Positions 1 to 7,527 of a DNA stretch of 64,000 nt are shown piece by piece; position 1 is the first letter of the stretch; every line of letters starts with the position of its first letter. The position numbers and the translations under genes were made by a program. This DNA is from Bifidobacterium choloepi (GTDB lineage Bacteria; Actinomycetota; Actinomycetes; Actinomycetales; Bifidobacteriaceae): NCBI RefSeq assembly GCF_010667615.1, contig NZ_VYSG01000001.1, forward strand, positions 795,639-859,638. Reading direction: 5' to 3'. The notes under the pieces were generated by a model that was not told the DNA's origin, made no database searches, and saw nothing but the letters and a program-made list of their open reading frames with translations.

Positions 1-86
1 TCGAGTTCGACGGAAATCGTCTTGTCCATCTTGTCGGACACGACGTAACCGCGACGAACCTTGCGGAAATTACGCTCTTCAGCCAT
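1..86 (-). CDS. rpsQ: 30S ribosomal protein S17 (5' part, cut by window edge)
   Basis: Only the first 28 residues are visible, starting [13 protein letters not shown] and containing [12 protein letters not shown], the conserved S17 opening. S17 is a primary 16S rRNA-binding protein of the small subunit. Its ATG overlaps the stop codon of rpmC by one base (TAATG), which suggests translational coupling. It is the last visible gene of the leftward S10 operon; the rest lies beyond the window start. Confidence 0.93.
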
Positions 87-343
87 TACTTCTCCTCAGC
101 TTTCGTGTCGGTTGCCTCGGGTTCCTGGCTGATGCCGAGCTCGCGCTCGCGCAGGACAGTATACATCCTGGCAATGTCGTGCTTGACGGCCTTGAGGCGA
201 GCCGTGTTGTCGAGCTGACCGGTCGCGTGCTGGAAGCGCAGGTTGAACAGCTCTTCCTTCGACTTCTTGAGGAACTCCTCAATCTCGGCGTTGGTCTTCT
301 CGTTCAGATTCTTGATGCTGTATTCTGCAGTACCGACTGCCAT
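86..343 (-). CDS. rpmC: 50S ribosomal protein L29
   Basis: This 85-residue protein has the L29 core ([16 protein letters not shown], then [15 protein letters not shown]). L29 sits near the polypeptide exit tunnel of the large subunit. It is longer than the usual 60-70 residues because of an acidic C-terminal tail after residue ~70, as is common in bifidobacteria. Start and stop touch both neighbours: the ATG overlaps the rplP stop and its own stop overlaps the rpsQ ATG. Confidence 0.95.
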
Positions 344-762
344 CAGATGTCACCGCCTTCACGAGCAATAACACGGCACTTCATCGGAAGCTTGTCGATG
401 GCGCGGCGCAGAGCCTCGCGAGCGACGTCCTCAGAAACGCCACCGATCTCGAACATCACGCGACCGGGGTGAACGTTGGCGATCCAGAATTCCGGAGCGC
501 CCTTACCGGAACCCATTCGGGCACCGAGCGGGTGCTTGGTGAGCGGACGATCCGGGAAGATCGTGATCCACACACGGCCACCACGCTTGATGTAACGGGT
601 CATTGCAATACGAGCAGCCTCGATCTGGCGGTTGGTGACGTAGGCCGGAGCCAGCGCCTGGATACCGAACTCGCCGAACGCGATCTCGTTGCCGCCCTTG
701 GACATGCCGTGGCGGTCCGGGCGATGCTGCTTACGATATTTGGTCCTCTTTGGGATAAGCAT
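343..762 (-). CDS. rplP: 50S ribosomal protein L16
   Basis: The 139-residue product has the normal L16 length. It carries the conserved start [14 protein letters not shown] and the motif [17 protein letters not shown]16 helps organise the A-site and peptidyl transferase region of the 50S subunit. It lies between rpsC and rpmC in the S10 operon order, one base overlapping rpmC and 8 bases after rpsC. Confidence 0.97.
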   Translation of the reverse strand: MLIPKRTKYRKQHRPDRHGMSKGGNEIAFGEFGIQALAPAYVTNRQIEAARIAMTRYIKRGGRVWITIFPDRPLTKHPLGARMGSGKGAPEFWIANVHPGRVMFEIGGVSEDVAREALRRAIDKLPMKCRVIAREGGDI

Positions 763-770
763 TTCTCAGC

Positions 771-1589
771 TCACTCCTTCGTTTCCGTTGCAGCCGGAGC
801 TTCAGCGGCGGCGGCTTCGGCCTTCGGGGCCTCGGTCGCGGCGTTCTGCTGACGCTGGGCACCGCGGTTGCCACGACGCTGGCGGCGATCGCCGCGGCGG
901 CCGTTGCGACCGTTGTTGCCCTGCTGGGCCTGCTGCTCTTCGAACTCACGCTCGGTCATGTCGCCCTTGTAGATCCAGACCTTGACGCCAATGCGACCGT
1001 AGGTCGTCTTGGCCTCGAAGAAGCCGTAATCGATGAGGGCGCGGAGGGTCTGCAGCGGAACGCGGCCCTCGCGGTAGAACTCGGAACGGCTCATTTCCGC
1101 ACCGCCGAGGCGGCCGGAGAGCTTGATGCGGATACCCTTCGCACCGGCGCGCATGGCGTCCTGCTGGGCCTTGCGCATGGCGCGACGGAAGGTCACGCGG
1201 TTCGTCAGCTGCTCGGCGATGCCCTGGGCGACCAGCTGGGCGTCCAGCGCCGGGTTCTTCACTTCGAAGATGTTGAGCTGGACCTGCTTGCCGGTGAGCT
1301 TCTCGAGCTTGGCGCGGACACGCTCGGCCTCGGCGCCGCGGCGGCCGATCACAATGCCCGGGCGGGCAGTGTGGATGTCGACCTTGACGCGGTCACGGGT
1401 GCGCTCGATGACGATGCGGGACACGCCCGCACGCTCGAGGTCCTTGTTCATGGCCTTGCGGATGGCGTCGTCTTCGAGGACGAAGTCACGGTAGCGTTCG
1501 CCGACCTTGTTGGAGTCCGAGAACCACTTGGAACGGTGGCCTTCGGTGATGCCCAGGCGATAGCCAAAGGGATTAATCTTCTGACCCAT
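771..1589 (-). CDS. rpsC: 30S ribosomal protein S3
   Basis: A 272-residue S3. The N-terminus [13 protein letters not shown] and the type-2 KH domain with its GRRG loop (in [16 protein letters not shown]) are clear, followed by the C-terminal S3 domain ending around [12 protein letters not shown]3 forms part of the mRNA entry channel. The last ~50 residues are a low-complexity tail rich in Asn, Arg and Gln, then Ala and Glu. This makes it longer than the ~230-residue enterobacterial S3, but such tails are usual in actinobacteria. Confidence 0.97.
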   Translation of the reverse strand: MGQKINPFGYRLGITEGHRSKWFSDSNKVGERYRDFVLEDDAIRKAMNKDLERAGVSRIVIERTRDRVKVDIHTARPGIVIGRRGAEAERVRAKLEKLTGKQVQLNIFEVKNPALDAQLVAQGIAEQLTNRVTFRRAMRKAQQDAMRAGAKGIRIKLSGRLGGAEMSRSEFYREGRVPLQTLRALIDYGFFEAKTTYGRIGVKVWIYKGDMTEREFEEQQAQQGNNGRNGRRGDRRQRRGNRGAQRQQNAATEAPKAEAAAAEAPAATETKE

Positions 1590-1591
1590 CT

Positions 1592-1951
1592 TTAGCGGGC
1601 TCCTTCCTTGCTGGCGACGACGACCGTGATGTGAGCCGTGCGCTTGTTGATGCGAGCGGCGCGGCCCTGGGCGCGGGCGCGGAAACGCTTGAGCGTCACG
1701 CCTTCGTCCACGTAGGTCTCCTTGACGTACAGGTCGTTCTCGCGGAACGGCTCGCCGGCCTTCTCGGCCTTGACGCGCGCGTTGGCGATGGCGCTCTGGA
1801 GAACCTTGAGCACCGGGGTGCTGGCGTCCTGCGGAGCGAACTTCAGGATGGTGATGGCTTCGGTCGCCTGCTTGCCTCGGATGAGGTCGACCATGCGGCG
1901 AGCCTTGCGCGGCGTCACGCGGACGTGACGAGCAATTGCCTTAGCTTCCAT
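1592..1951 (-). CDS. rplV: 50S ribosomal protein L22
   Basis: The 119-residue protein shows the L22 fold signatures [20 protein letters not shown] near the start and the long beta-hairpin region ending [19 protein letters not shown], which lines the exit tunnel. It is 2 bases upstream of rpsC and 20 bases after rpsS in the leftward operon. Confidence 0.97.
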   Translation of the reverse strand: MEAKAIARHVRVTPRKARRMVDLIRGKQATEAITILKFAPQDASTPVLKVLQSAIANARVKAEKAGEPFRENDLYVKETYVDEGVTLKRFRARAQGRAARINKRTAHITVVVASKEGAR

Positions 1952-1971
1952 GTGTCTTTACTCTCCTACCT

Positions 1972-2250
1972 TTAGCGGCGCGACTTCTTGTCGTCCTTGA
2001 CGTGACCCTTGAAGGTCTTCGTCGGGGCGAACTCACCGAGCTTGTGGCCGACCATCGACTCGGTCACGAAGACCGGGACGTGCTTGCGACCATCGTGAAC
2101 AGCGAAGGTGTGTCCGATGAAATCAGGGGTGATCATCGAACGGCGCGACCACGTCTTGATGACGTTGTGCGTGCCCTTCTCGTTCTGCTCGTCGACTTTC
2201 TTCTGCAGGTGGGCGTCGACGAAGGGGCCCTTCTTGATGCTACGAGTCAT
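1972..2250 (-). CDS. rpsS: 30S ribosomal protein S19
   Basis: A 92-residue S19 with the family start [15 protein letters not shown], the core [21 protein letters not shown] and [16 protein letters not shown]19 contacts S13 in the head of the small subunit. It has normal length and sits between rplB and rplV as in other S10 operons. Confidence 0.97.
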   Translation of the reverse strand: MTRSIKKGPFVDAHLQKKVDEQNEKGTHNVIKTWSRRSMITPDFIGHTFAVHDGRKHVPVFVTESMVGHKLGEFAPTKTFKGHVKDDKKSRR

Positions 2251-2265
2251 CTATTCGACACTCCC

Positions 2266-3096
2266 TTACTTGCGGTTCTTGCCATTCGGACGACGACGAA
2301 CAATCATCTTGTTCGAAGCCTTCTTCGGACGACGAGTACGAACCTCGCCCTTGCCCCACGGAGAGACCGGCGGCTTGCCACCGCGGGTACGACCGCCGTG
2401 CGGGTGATCGACAGGGTTCATGGACTCGCCGCGGGTGATCGGGCGCTTGCCCATCCAGCGGGCGCGGCCAGCCTTGCCGAGCTGGATGTTGGCGTGGTCG
2501 GAGTTGCCGACCTCGCCGATCGTGGCGCGGCACTCGGCGAGCACGTTGCGGATTTCGCCGGACGGCATGCGCAGCTGGGCGTAGGCGCCATCCTTGGCGA
2601 CGAGCTGGACGGCGGCACCGGCCGAGCGGGCGATCTTCGCGCCGCCGAGCGGGCGGAGCTCGATCGCGTGGACGATCGTACCGGTCGGGATGTTCTTCAG
2701 CGGCAGGTTGTTGCCCGGCTTGATGTCGGCCTGCGCACCGGTCTCGATGCGGTCGCCCTGCTTGATGCCTTCCGGAGCGATGATGTAGCGCTTCTCGCCG
2801 TCGGCGTAGTGCAGGAGGGCGATGCGGGCGGAGCGGTTCGGATCGTACTCGATCTGAGCCACGGTCGCGGGCACGCCGTCCTTGTCCCAGCGACGGAAGT
2901 CGATGAGACGGTACTGACGCTTGTGGCCGCCACCGCGGTGACGGGACGTCATGCGACCGTACGAGTTGCGGCCGCCAGTCTTGCTGAGCTTGCGAACCAG
3001 CGACTTCTCAGGAGTCGAGCGCGTCAGATCGGAGAAATCCGAGACGGACGCGTTGCGACGGCCCGGAGTCGTCGGCTTATAAACGCGGATAGCCAT
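2266..3096 (-). CDS. rplB: 50S ribosomal protein L2
   Basis: A 276-residue L2 beginning [20 protein letters not shown]. It carries the conserved peptidyl-transferase-proximal segment [10 protein letters not shown] followed by [11 protein letters not shown]2 is needed for subunit joining and peptidyl transfer. Length is standard, and it precedes rpsS by 15 bases. Confidence 0.98.
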   Translation of the reverse strand: MAIRVYKPTTPGRRNASVSDFSDLTRSTPEKSLVRKLSKTGGRNSYGRMTSRHRGGGHKRQYRLIDFRRWDKDGVPATVAQIEYDPNRSARIALLHYADGEKRYIIAPEGIKQGDRIETGAQADIKPGNNLPLKNIPTGTIVHAIELRPLGGAKIARSAGAAVQLVAKDGAYAQLRMPSGEIRNVLAECRATIGEVGNSDHANIQLGKAGRARWMGKRPITRGESMNPVDHPHGGRTRGGKPPVSPWGKGEVRTRRPKKASNKMIVRRRPNGKNRK

Positions 3097-3132
3097 AATC
3101 TAGTTCTTCCTTTAACTTTTCTCGGCTAACCT

Positions 3133-3429
3133 TCAGTTACCGAAGATGTCGATCGACTGACCCTCTGCCACGGTCACGATGGCGCGCTTTTCGTTGACGC
3201 GCTGGCCGTAACCGGTGCGGGTGCGCTGGCGCTTGCCGGCGCGGTTGAGGGTGTTGACGTTCGTCACCTTGACCTTGAAGATCTCCTCAATAGCCTGCTT
3301 GATCTGGACCTTGTTGGCGGTCGGAGCCACCACGAAGGTGTACTGGCCCATGTCGGACAGGGCGTAGCTCTTCTCGGAAACAACCGGCTTGAGGATGATG
3401 TCGTGTGCGGGCTTGTGGATTGCGACCAT
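3133..3429 (-). CDS. rplW: 50S ribosomal protein L23
   Basis: A 98-residue L23 with the family segment [13 protein letters not shown] and the [11 protein letters not shown] strand. L23 docks trigger factor and SRP at the tunnel exit. It lies 36 bases upstream of rplB and 5 bases after rplD, in canonical order. Confidence 0.96.
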   Translation of the reverse strand: MVAIHKPAHDIILKPVVSEKSYALSDMGQYTFVVAPTANKVQIKQAIEEIFKVKVTNVNTLNRAGKRQRTRTGYGQRVNEKRAIVTVAEGQSIDIFGN

Positions 3430-3434
3430 TGAAA

Positions 3435-4097
3435 TCAGGCCTCCTTAACTGCCGGCTCGACCTTGGCTTCCAGGAAGGCTTCGTAGCCCTCCTTGGAGAA
3501 CACCACGTACTGGGCGGTCACCACGTCGTAGGTGTTGAGCTGGTCAGCGAAAATCGGATGAACGGTCGGGATGTTGCGCACCGACAGCCATTCGTCGATG
3601 TTGTCGCGGGACAGCACGACGGTGGTGAACTTGTCGCCGGTGATCGGGGACAGCGCGGCAATCGCGGCCTTCGTCGACGGCTTGTCGACCTTGAAGTCGA
3701 CGACGGCAACGCGGCCGTTGTTGGCGCGGTCGGACAGGACGTAGCGCAGGGCCGCGGCCTTCATCTTCTTCGGGGTGCGCTGCGAGTAGTCGCGCGGGGT
3801 CGGACCGAAGACGACGCCGCCGTGGTACCACTGCGGAGCGCGGATGGAGCCCTGGCGGGCACGGCCGGTGCCCTTCTGCTTCCACGGCTTGCGGCCGCCG
3901 CCGGAGACCTTGGCGCGGTTCTTGACCGCGTGGGTGCCCTGGCGAGCAGCGGCGAGCTGCGCGATGACGACCTGGTGGATCAGCGGGACGTGAGCCTGGA
4001 CCTCTTCGGCGGAGAAGCCGAAGACCTCGGCCGGAGCCTCGACGGTGCCGGCGGCCTGTCCCTGGTTATCGGTGACGTTCAGAGTAACGTTTGCCAT
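3435..4097 (-). CDS. rplD: 50S ribosomal protein L4
   Basis: A 220-residue L4. The tunnel loop is visible as [20 protein letters not shown] followed by [16 protein letters not shown]. In enterobacteria L4 autoregulates the S10 operon, but nothing here shows that this holds. Length is normal, and the gene is 5 bases downstream of rplC. Confidence 0.97.
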   Translation of the reverse strand: MANVTLNVTDNQGQAAGTVEAPAEVFGFSAEEVQAHVPLIHQVVIAQLAAARQGTHAVKNRAKVSGGGRKPWKQKGTGRARQGSIRAPQWYHGGVVFGPTPRDYSQRTPKKMKAAALRYVLSDRANNGRVAVVDFKVDKPSTKAAIAALSPITGDKFTTVVLSRDNIDEWLSVRNIPTVHPIFADQLNTYDVVTAQYVVFSKEGYEAFLEAKVEPAVKEA

Positions 4098-4102
4098 TTA
4101 AA

Positions 4103-4753
4103 TCAGGCTCCCTTCACTGCCGAACGGACGAGAACGATGCCGTTCTTCGGGCCCGGGACAGCGCCCTTGACCGCGATGATGCCGTTCTCAACGTCCGAAG
4201 ACACGATGGTCAGGTTCAGCACGGTGTTGGTGTCGTGACCCATGCGGCCAGCCATGCGCTTGCCCTTGAGGATGCGGGACGGCGTGGCGCATGCGCCAAC
4301 CGAACCCGGACGACGTTCGTTCTTGTGCGAACCGTGCGTACGGCGATAGGACTTGAAGCCCCAGCGCTTGATGGTGCCGGCGAAGCCCTTGCCCTTGGTG
4401 GTGCCGGTCACGTCGACCTGGGCGCCTTCCGGGAAGAGTTCCGCGGTCAGTTCCTGACCCGGCTGGTAGTTCTCGACGTCGTCCGTGCGGACCTCGGCGA
4501 GGTGACGGCGCGGCGTGACGCCGGCCTTGGCGAAGTGACCGGCCATCGGCTTGGTGATCTTCGTCGGGTCGACCTGGCCATAGCCGAGCTGGACGGCCTT
4601 GTAGCCATCGGATTCCTCGGTCTTGACGGCGGTGACGACGTTGGTGGAAACGTCGATCAGCGTGACGGGAACGAAGAAGCCGTTCTCGTCCCACACCTGC
4701 GACATGCCGAGCTTCTTGCCCAGCAGCGCGTTGCGATTAGCTTTCTGAGACAT
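4103..4753 (-). CDS. rplC: 50S ribosomal protein L3
   Basis: A 216-residue L3. I chose the ATG giving MSQKANRNALLGKKLGMSQ because a strong GAGGAGGGAAC ribosome binding site lies just before it. A longer reading would run back into rpsJ. Conserved segments include AGTIKRWGFKSYRRTHGSH and GRMGHDTNTVLN. L3 helps nucleate 50S assembly. It is the second gene of the operon, 16 bases after rpsJ. Confidence 0.97.
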   Translation of the reverse strand: MSQKANRNALLGKKLGMSQVWDENGFFVPVTLIDVSTNVVTAVKTEESDGYKAVQLGYGQVDPTKITKPMAGHFAKAGVTPRRHLAEVRTDDVENYQPGQELTAELFPEGAQVDVTGTTKGKGFAGTIKRWGFKSYRRTHGSHKNERRPGSVGACATPSRILKGKRMAGRMGHDTNTVLNLTIVSSDVENGIIAVKGAVPGPKNGIVLVRSAVKGA

Positions 4754-4769
4754 GCGGTTCCCTCCTCCC

Positions 4770-5078
4770 TTACAGCTTGATCTCGATGTTGACATCTGCG
4801 GGCAGATCAATGTGCATCAGGGAGTCCACGGCCTTCGGGGTCGGGTCCACAATGTCAATGAGGCGCTTGTGCGTGCGCATCTCGAAATGCTCGCGAGAAT
4901 CCTTGTACTTGTGAGGAGAACGGATCACGCAGTAAACGTTCTTCTCGGTCGGGAGCGGAACCGGGCCAACCACAGTTGCACCCGCGTTCGTCACCGTTTC
5001 GACGATCTTCTTCGCCGATTGGTCGATGACCTCATGGTCATAGGACTTAAGCCTGATGCGGATTTTCTGTCCCGCCAT
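4770..5078 (-). CDS. rpsJ: 30S ribosomal protein S10
   Basis: The 102-residue first gene of the S10 operon. It has the S10 start [19 protein letters not shown], a central [19 protein letters not shown] and the end DVNIEIKL. S10 sits in the 30S head and is also NusE in antitermination. The gene opens the leftward operon after a leader of more than 100 bases. Confidence 0.97.
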   Translation of the reverse strand: MAGQKIRIRLKSYDHEVIDQSAKKIVETVTNAGATVVGPVPLPTEKNVYCVIRSPHKYKDSREHFEMRTHKRLIDIVDPTPKAVDSLMHIDLPADVNIEIKL

Positions 5079-5198
5079 TGCCTTCCGCCCTTTCTAGCGA
5101 TTCGTGTTCTACTTGACTAACCTGCTCAAGGGCACCGGCGAACAAGCCACTACAGGGCGTACACCGCCCCGGGGCCATCCACATCAGTGCGTAACCAT

Positions 5199-5223
5199 GC
5201 AAAAAGCCGCTGACGCGGCTCCT
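5199..5223 (-). terminator. Attenuator-like hairpin upstream of the S10 operon
   Basis: Read leftward, AGCCGC-GTCA-GCGGCT forms a 6-bp stem followed by TTTTTGC. It lies ~120 bases before the rpsJ start on the same strand. It could be a leader attenuator of the S10 operon or simply the end of an upstream short transcript; no promoter between it and rpsJ is obvious. Confidence 0.55.
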
Positions 5224-5398
5224 TGTGTTACGCTCGCTTTTTTGATTCCAATTTGCGAGCCTTAAACAGGCAACTGTCTTATTTAAGCATCACCCCGAGA
5301 TTCTATTCACTCCGGGCGTGTCGTTCTCGAAGCCCCCGTCGCCTCCTCGTTTTCGGCCCTCCAGTCGTGACGAATCATCATGATTCCGTCAGAAACGA

Positions 5399-5438
5399 CA
5401 GTTGGTCACGATTCTCGCGGAAGAATCGTGACCAACTG
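5399..5438. terminator. 17-bp inverted repeat built from a facing pair of the CGGANGAATCGT motif
   Basis: CAGTTGGTCACGATTCT and AGAATCGTGACCAACTG form a perfect 17-bp stem with loop CGCGGA. The right side contains CGGAAGAATCGT exactly and the left side a one-mismatch inverted copy. It lies 38 bases past the stop of the YwiC-like gene, where a terminator is expected, though it lacks a clear U-tract. Confidence 0.6.
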
Positions 5439-5475
5439 ACAATGCCTCGCCGGCAACGACGAATCGTCACGCAGC

Positions 5476-6558
5476 TCAATAGAGACTGCAGACGATCATG
5501 AAGAAGCCGACGACGGCGGTCACCGCCTCGGCGATGCCGGCGGCCTTCGGCGGCCAGCGGCGGGCAAGGGATATCGGCGGCAGGATCGTCGCCTTCAGGG
5601 CGAGCAGGCAGCCGAGAATGCCGAGCGTCAGGTTCGTCTCGAAGCCGGCGAACGCGACGAGTATGCACCATGTGATCGACGCGGCGTAGTAGGCGCGGCT
5701 GCCGCGGTTGCGGATCATCGTCTTGACGAACAGCACCGACGCGAACTGCAACGCCACGAAGGCCAGCGCGCACGTCACCGCCGTCTGCTCGAGCGAGTAC
5801 GGCGGCCACCACGTGTGCAGGCCCGGCCGCCGGTCGAGCGCCGGTTGGAAGATCTCGAGAATGCCGGCGGAATACGAATAGATGACCGGCACCATCGAGC
5901 ACGACGCGAGCACGGCGGCGGCGTTCGCCCACAGGCTGCGTTCGCGGCGCAGGTACGCGCCGAGCATGCTGACGGCGACGAGCAGCACAAACCACGGCGC
6001 CCAGCGCAGGATGCCCGGATGCAGCACGACGAACGGCAGCCCCGCCAGCGCGAGCACGATGACGTAGCTCAGCATCGGCGCGAGGTAGGTCGGGCGGAAA
6101 TGCGACTTGAACCAGCGCGCGGCGGTGAACTGCACGCAGTAGCACAGCGCCCACAGGCAGAACAGCCAGAACGCGTTCCAGCCGACCCTCCCGAGCACGA
6201 CTCCCGCCAGCGCCGGCGACATCGCCATCACCCAGCCGCCCGGCTGGTTCGACCGCCACAGCCGCCAGTTCACCGGATGACGACGGCCGCCGGCGCGTCT
6301 GTCATGCGTGCGGTCAACCGGCACCGGTGCCGCCGGTGCGGCCGATACCGCTGGCGCGGCCTGTTTTTCGCGCGCGCGGCCGGCTACCGCCGACTGCTTC
6401 CGGCTTGCCGCCGTCGCGTCCAGCTGCCGCGACGCGACGGCCATCTGCTCGTCGTGGCGCCGGCGCTCGTCGGCGCGGCGCTGCGCGCGGATCGTCGCCG
6501 CCTGCGACGCCACCCTCTTCCTGCGGCGGTTTCTCTTCGCCGACTTGCTACTTCCCAT
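5476..6558 (-). CDS. YwiC-like membrane protein
   Basis: The 360-residue reading from ATG at 6558 starts with ~95 very basic and Ala/Arg-rich residues (SKSAKRNRRRKR...), probably cytosolic. About eight hydrophobic segments follow. The first of these carries NQPGGWVMAMSPALAGVVLG near residue 104, which resembles the hallmark opening of the YwiC-like family, a membrane family of unknown function. The ATG at 6558 is preferred over an upstream in-frame start that would add an unlikely Arg/Gly-rich stretch. It stands alone, upstream of the S10 operon on the same strand but separated by hairpins. Confidence 0.7.
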   Translation of the reverse strand: MGSSKSAKRNRRRKRVASQAATIRAQRRADERRRHDEQMAVASRQLDATAASRKQSAVAGRAREKQAAPAVSAAPAAPVPVDRTHDRRAGGRRHPVNWRLWRSNQPGGWVMAMSPALAGVVLGRVGWNAFWLFCLWALCYCVQFTAARWFKSHFRPTYLAPMLSYVIVLALAGLPFVVLHPGILRWAPWFVLLVAVSMLGAYLRRERSLWANAAAVLASCSMVPVIYSYSAGILEIFQPALDRRPGLHTWWPPYSLEQTAVTCALAFVALQFASVLFVKTMIRNRGSRAYYAASITWCILVAFAGFETNLTLGILGCLLALKATILPPISLARRWPPKAAGIAEAVTAVVGFFMIVCSLY

Positions 6559-6840
6559 GCGCCCCAGCGTAGGAAAGCGCCGGGAAAATTTCCAGCCTCG
6601 CCGCCGAATCCCTCCCACTCGCCCACTTCTTCGGCACGATTCCTCCGTCTTGGCGGGGATGCCGGTCTCGGGCGCTTTCCCCGGCCAGCAACCATTCCTC
6701 TTTGCTTTCGTGACGCGAACAGGCAAAGACAGCACCTATATATAAAGGTGCCATGCGGAATACCGCACGATCATCCTCACAAGAGCCCCTTTCCGGCAAG
6801 CCAATCCAGGACCCAGCCAGGTCACGCAAAGCCAGGCTGC

Positions 6841-6899
6841 CACTTTTTGGTATCAAAAAGTGTATTCGCGTGCCACTTTTTGATACCAAAAAGTGGCAC
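6841..6899. repeat. Two adjacent hairpins that are inverted copies of each other
   Basis: The first hairpin (6841-6862) is CACTTTTTG-GTAT-CAAAAAGTG. The second (6870-6899) is GTGCCACTTTTTG-ATAC-CAAAAAGTGGCAC. Stems are 9 and 13 bp. The loops GTAT and ATAC are complementary, so the two could pair loop to loop in RNA. T-runs on both strands would also let them act as terminators. Confidence 0.65.
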
Positions 6900-6973
6900 G
6901 CACGGGAGGCGGGACCATGAAAACGCAGGATTGACGCCAGGCTCGAGCAATGGGCCGACGAGGATGTTGCCCG

Positions 6974-7323
6974 GCGTGGGGCAATCGCCGGTTTCATCGA
7001 GAACGTGTCAACCAACTCACGCACAAGGGGGCCTGAGCGTGAGGCTCCTGTCATTTTTACGGTCGAACTGGCGGGAGCCTCACGCCAAACGTGAGACCCC
7101 TGCCACTTTCACGGCCAAACTGGCGAAAGCCCCACGCCAACCAGCCGCAGGCGTGGGGTTCTCGCCACCTTCGCGGCCACACTGGCAGCGGCCTCACGCC
7201 AGCAGCCCGCAAGCATGAGGCTGTCACCACTTTCACGGCCACACTGGCAGGAGCCCCACGCTTGCAGGCAATAAGCGTGAGGTTCCCGCCAATTCCGCGA
7301 CCGTATTGGCAGCTGCCTCACGA
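6974..7323. repeat. Array of six 49-bp palindromic units
   Basis: Units begin at 6974, 7037, 7089, 7151, 7213 and 7275, each exactly 49 bases. The outer arms are GCGTGAGGC and GCCTCACGC (variants GTGGGGC/GCCCCAC), and the inner arms are GCCA and TGGC around TTTCACGGCCA. Between-unit gaps are 14, 3, 13, 13 and 13 bases, so the period is 62 for most steps. The first unit is the most decayed. Confidence 0.75.
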
Positions 7324-7352
7324 TAGCGGAACAGGAGAAGCCCCCAGACGAC

Positions 7353-7411
7353 GATGAGGGCGGGTTCCGATCGGCATATGTTGCATATGTTGGTCGGAAC
7401 CCGCCCTCATC
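7353..7411 (-). terminator. Strong hairpin terminator after adhE
   Basis: An 18-bp perfect stem (GATGAGGGCGGGTTCCGA with its complement) encloses a 23-base loop that itself contains two CATATG copies. It lies ~120 bases beyond the adhE stop on the adhE strand. It lacks a long U-tract, so it may be a stabilising 3' end rather than a classic intrinsic terminator. Confidence 0.65.
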
Positions 7412-7443
7412 ATCGCGAAAGGACGGCCGGTCGGTCAGACTGT

Positions 7444-7510
7444 CAAGCCGGTCAGGCCGGCAAGCCGGTCAGGCCGGCAAACCGGTAAGACTGGCACGCC
7501 GGTCAGCCGG
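7444..7510. repeat. 17-bp tandem repeat beside the adhE stop
   Basis: The unit CAAGCCGGTCAGGCCGG occurs twice exactly (7444-7460, 7461-7477), then as CAAACCGGTAAGACTGG and a 16-base CACGCCGGTCAGCCGG. It ends 17 bases before the adhE stop codon and is not translated in the adhE frame. Confidence 0.75.
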
Positions 7511-7527
7511 CACGCCGCGCGGCGCAA

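Larger units (their letters stand above)
5079..5475. other. Gap between rpsJ and the YwiC-like gene
   Basis: These 397 bases hold the S10 leader, the attenuator-like hairpin near 5200 and a 17-bp-stem hairpin at 5399-5438. I see no convincing coding sequence. A short rightward reading frame at 5223-5501 has no recognisable product and runs through the hairpin. Confidence 0.6.
6559..7527. other. 969-base gene-poor stretch rich in hairpins and repeats
   Basis: No reading frame here shows a recognisable protein or a good start context. The stretch holds two complementary-loop hairpins (6841-6899), a six-unit palindromic array (6974-7323), the adhE terminator (7353-7411) and a 17-bp tandem repeat (7444-7510). 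Short frames across the array merely translate the repeat. Confidence 0.7.

Noticed and set aside
6974..7323. CRISPR array or coding repeat protein beside adhE
   Set aside because: Units differ from one another, spacers are 13 bases or fewer, and the frames through the array have no start context or known domain.
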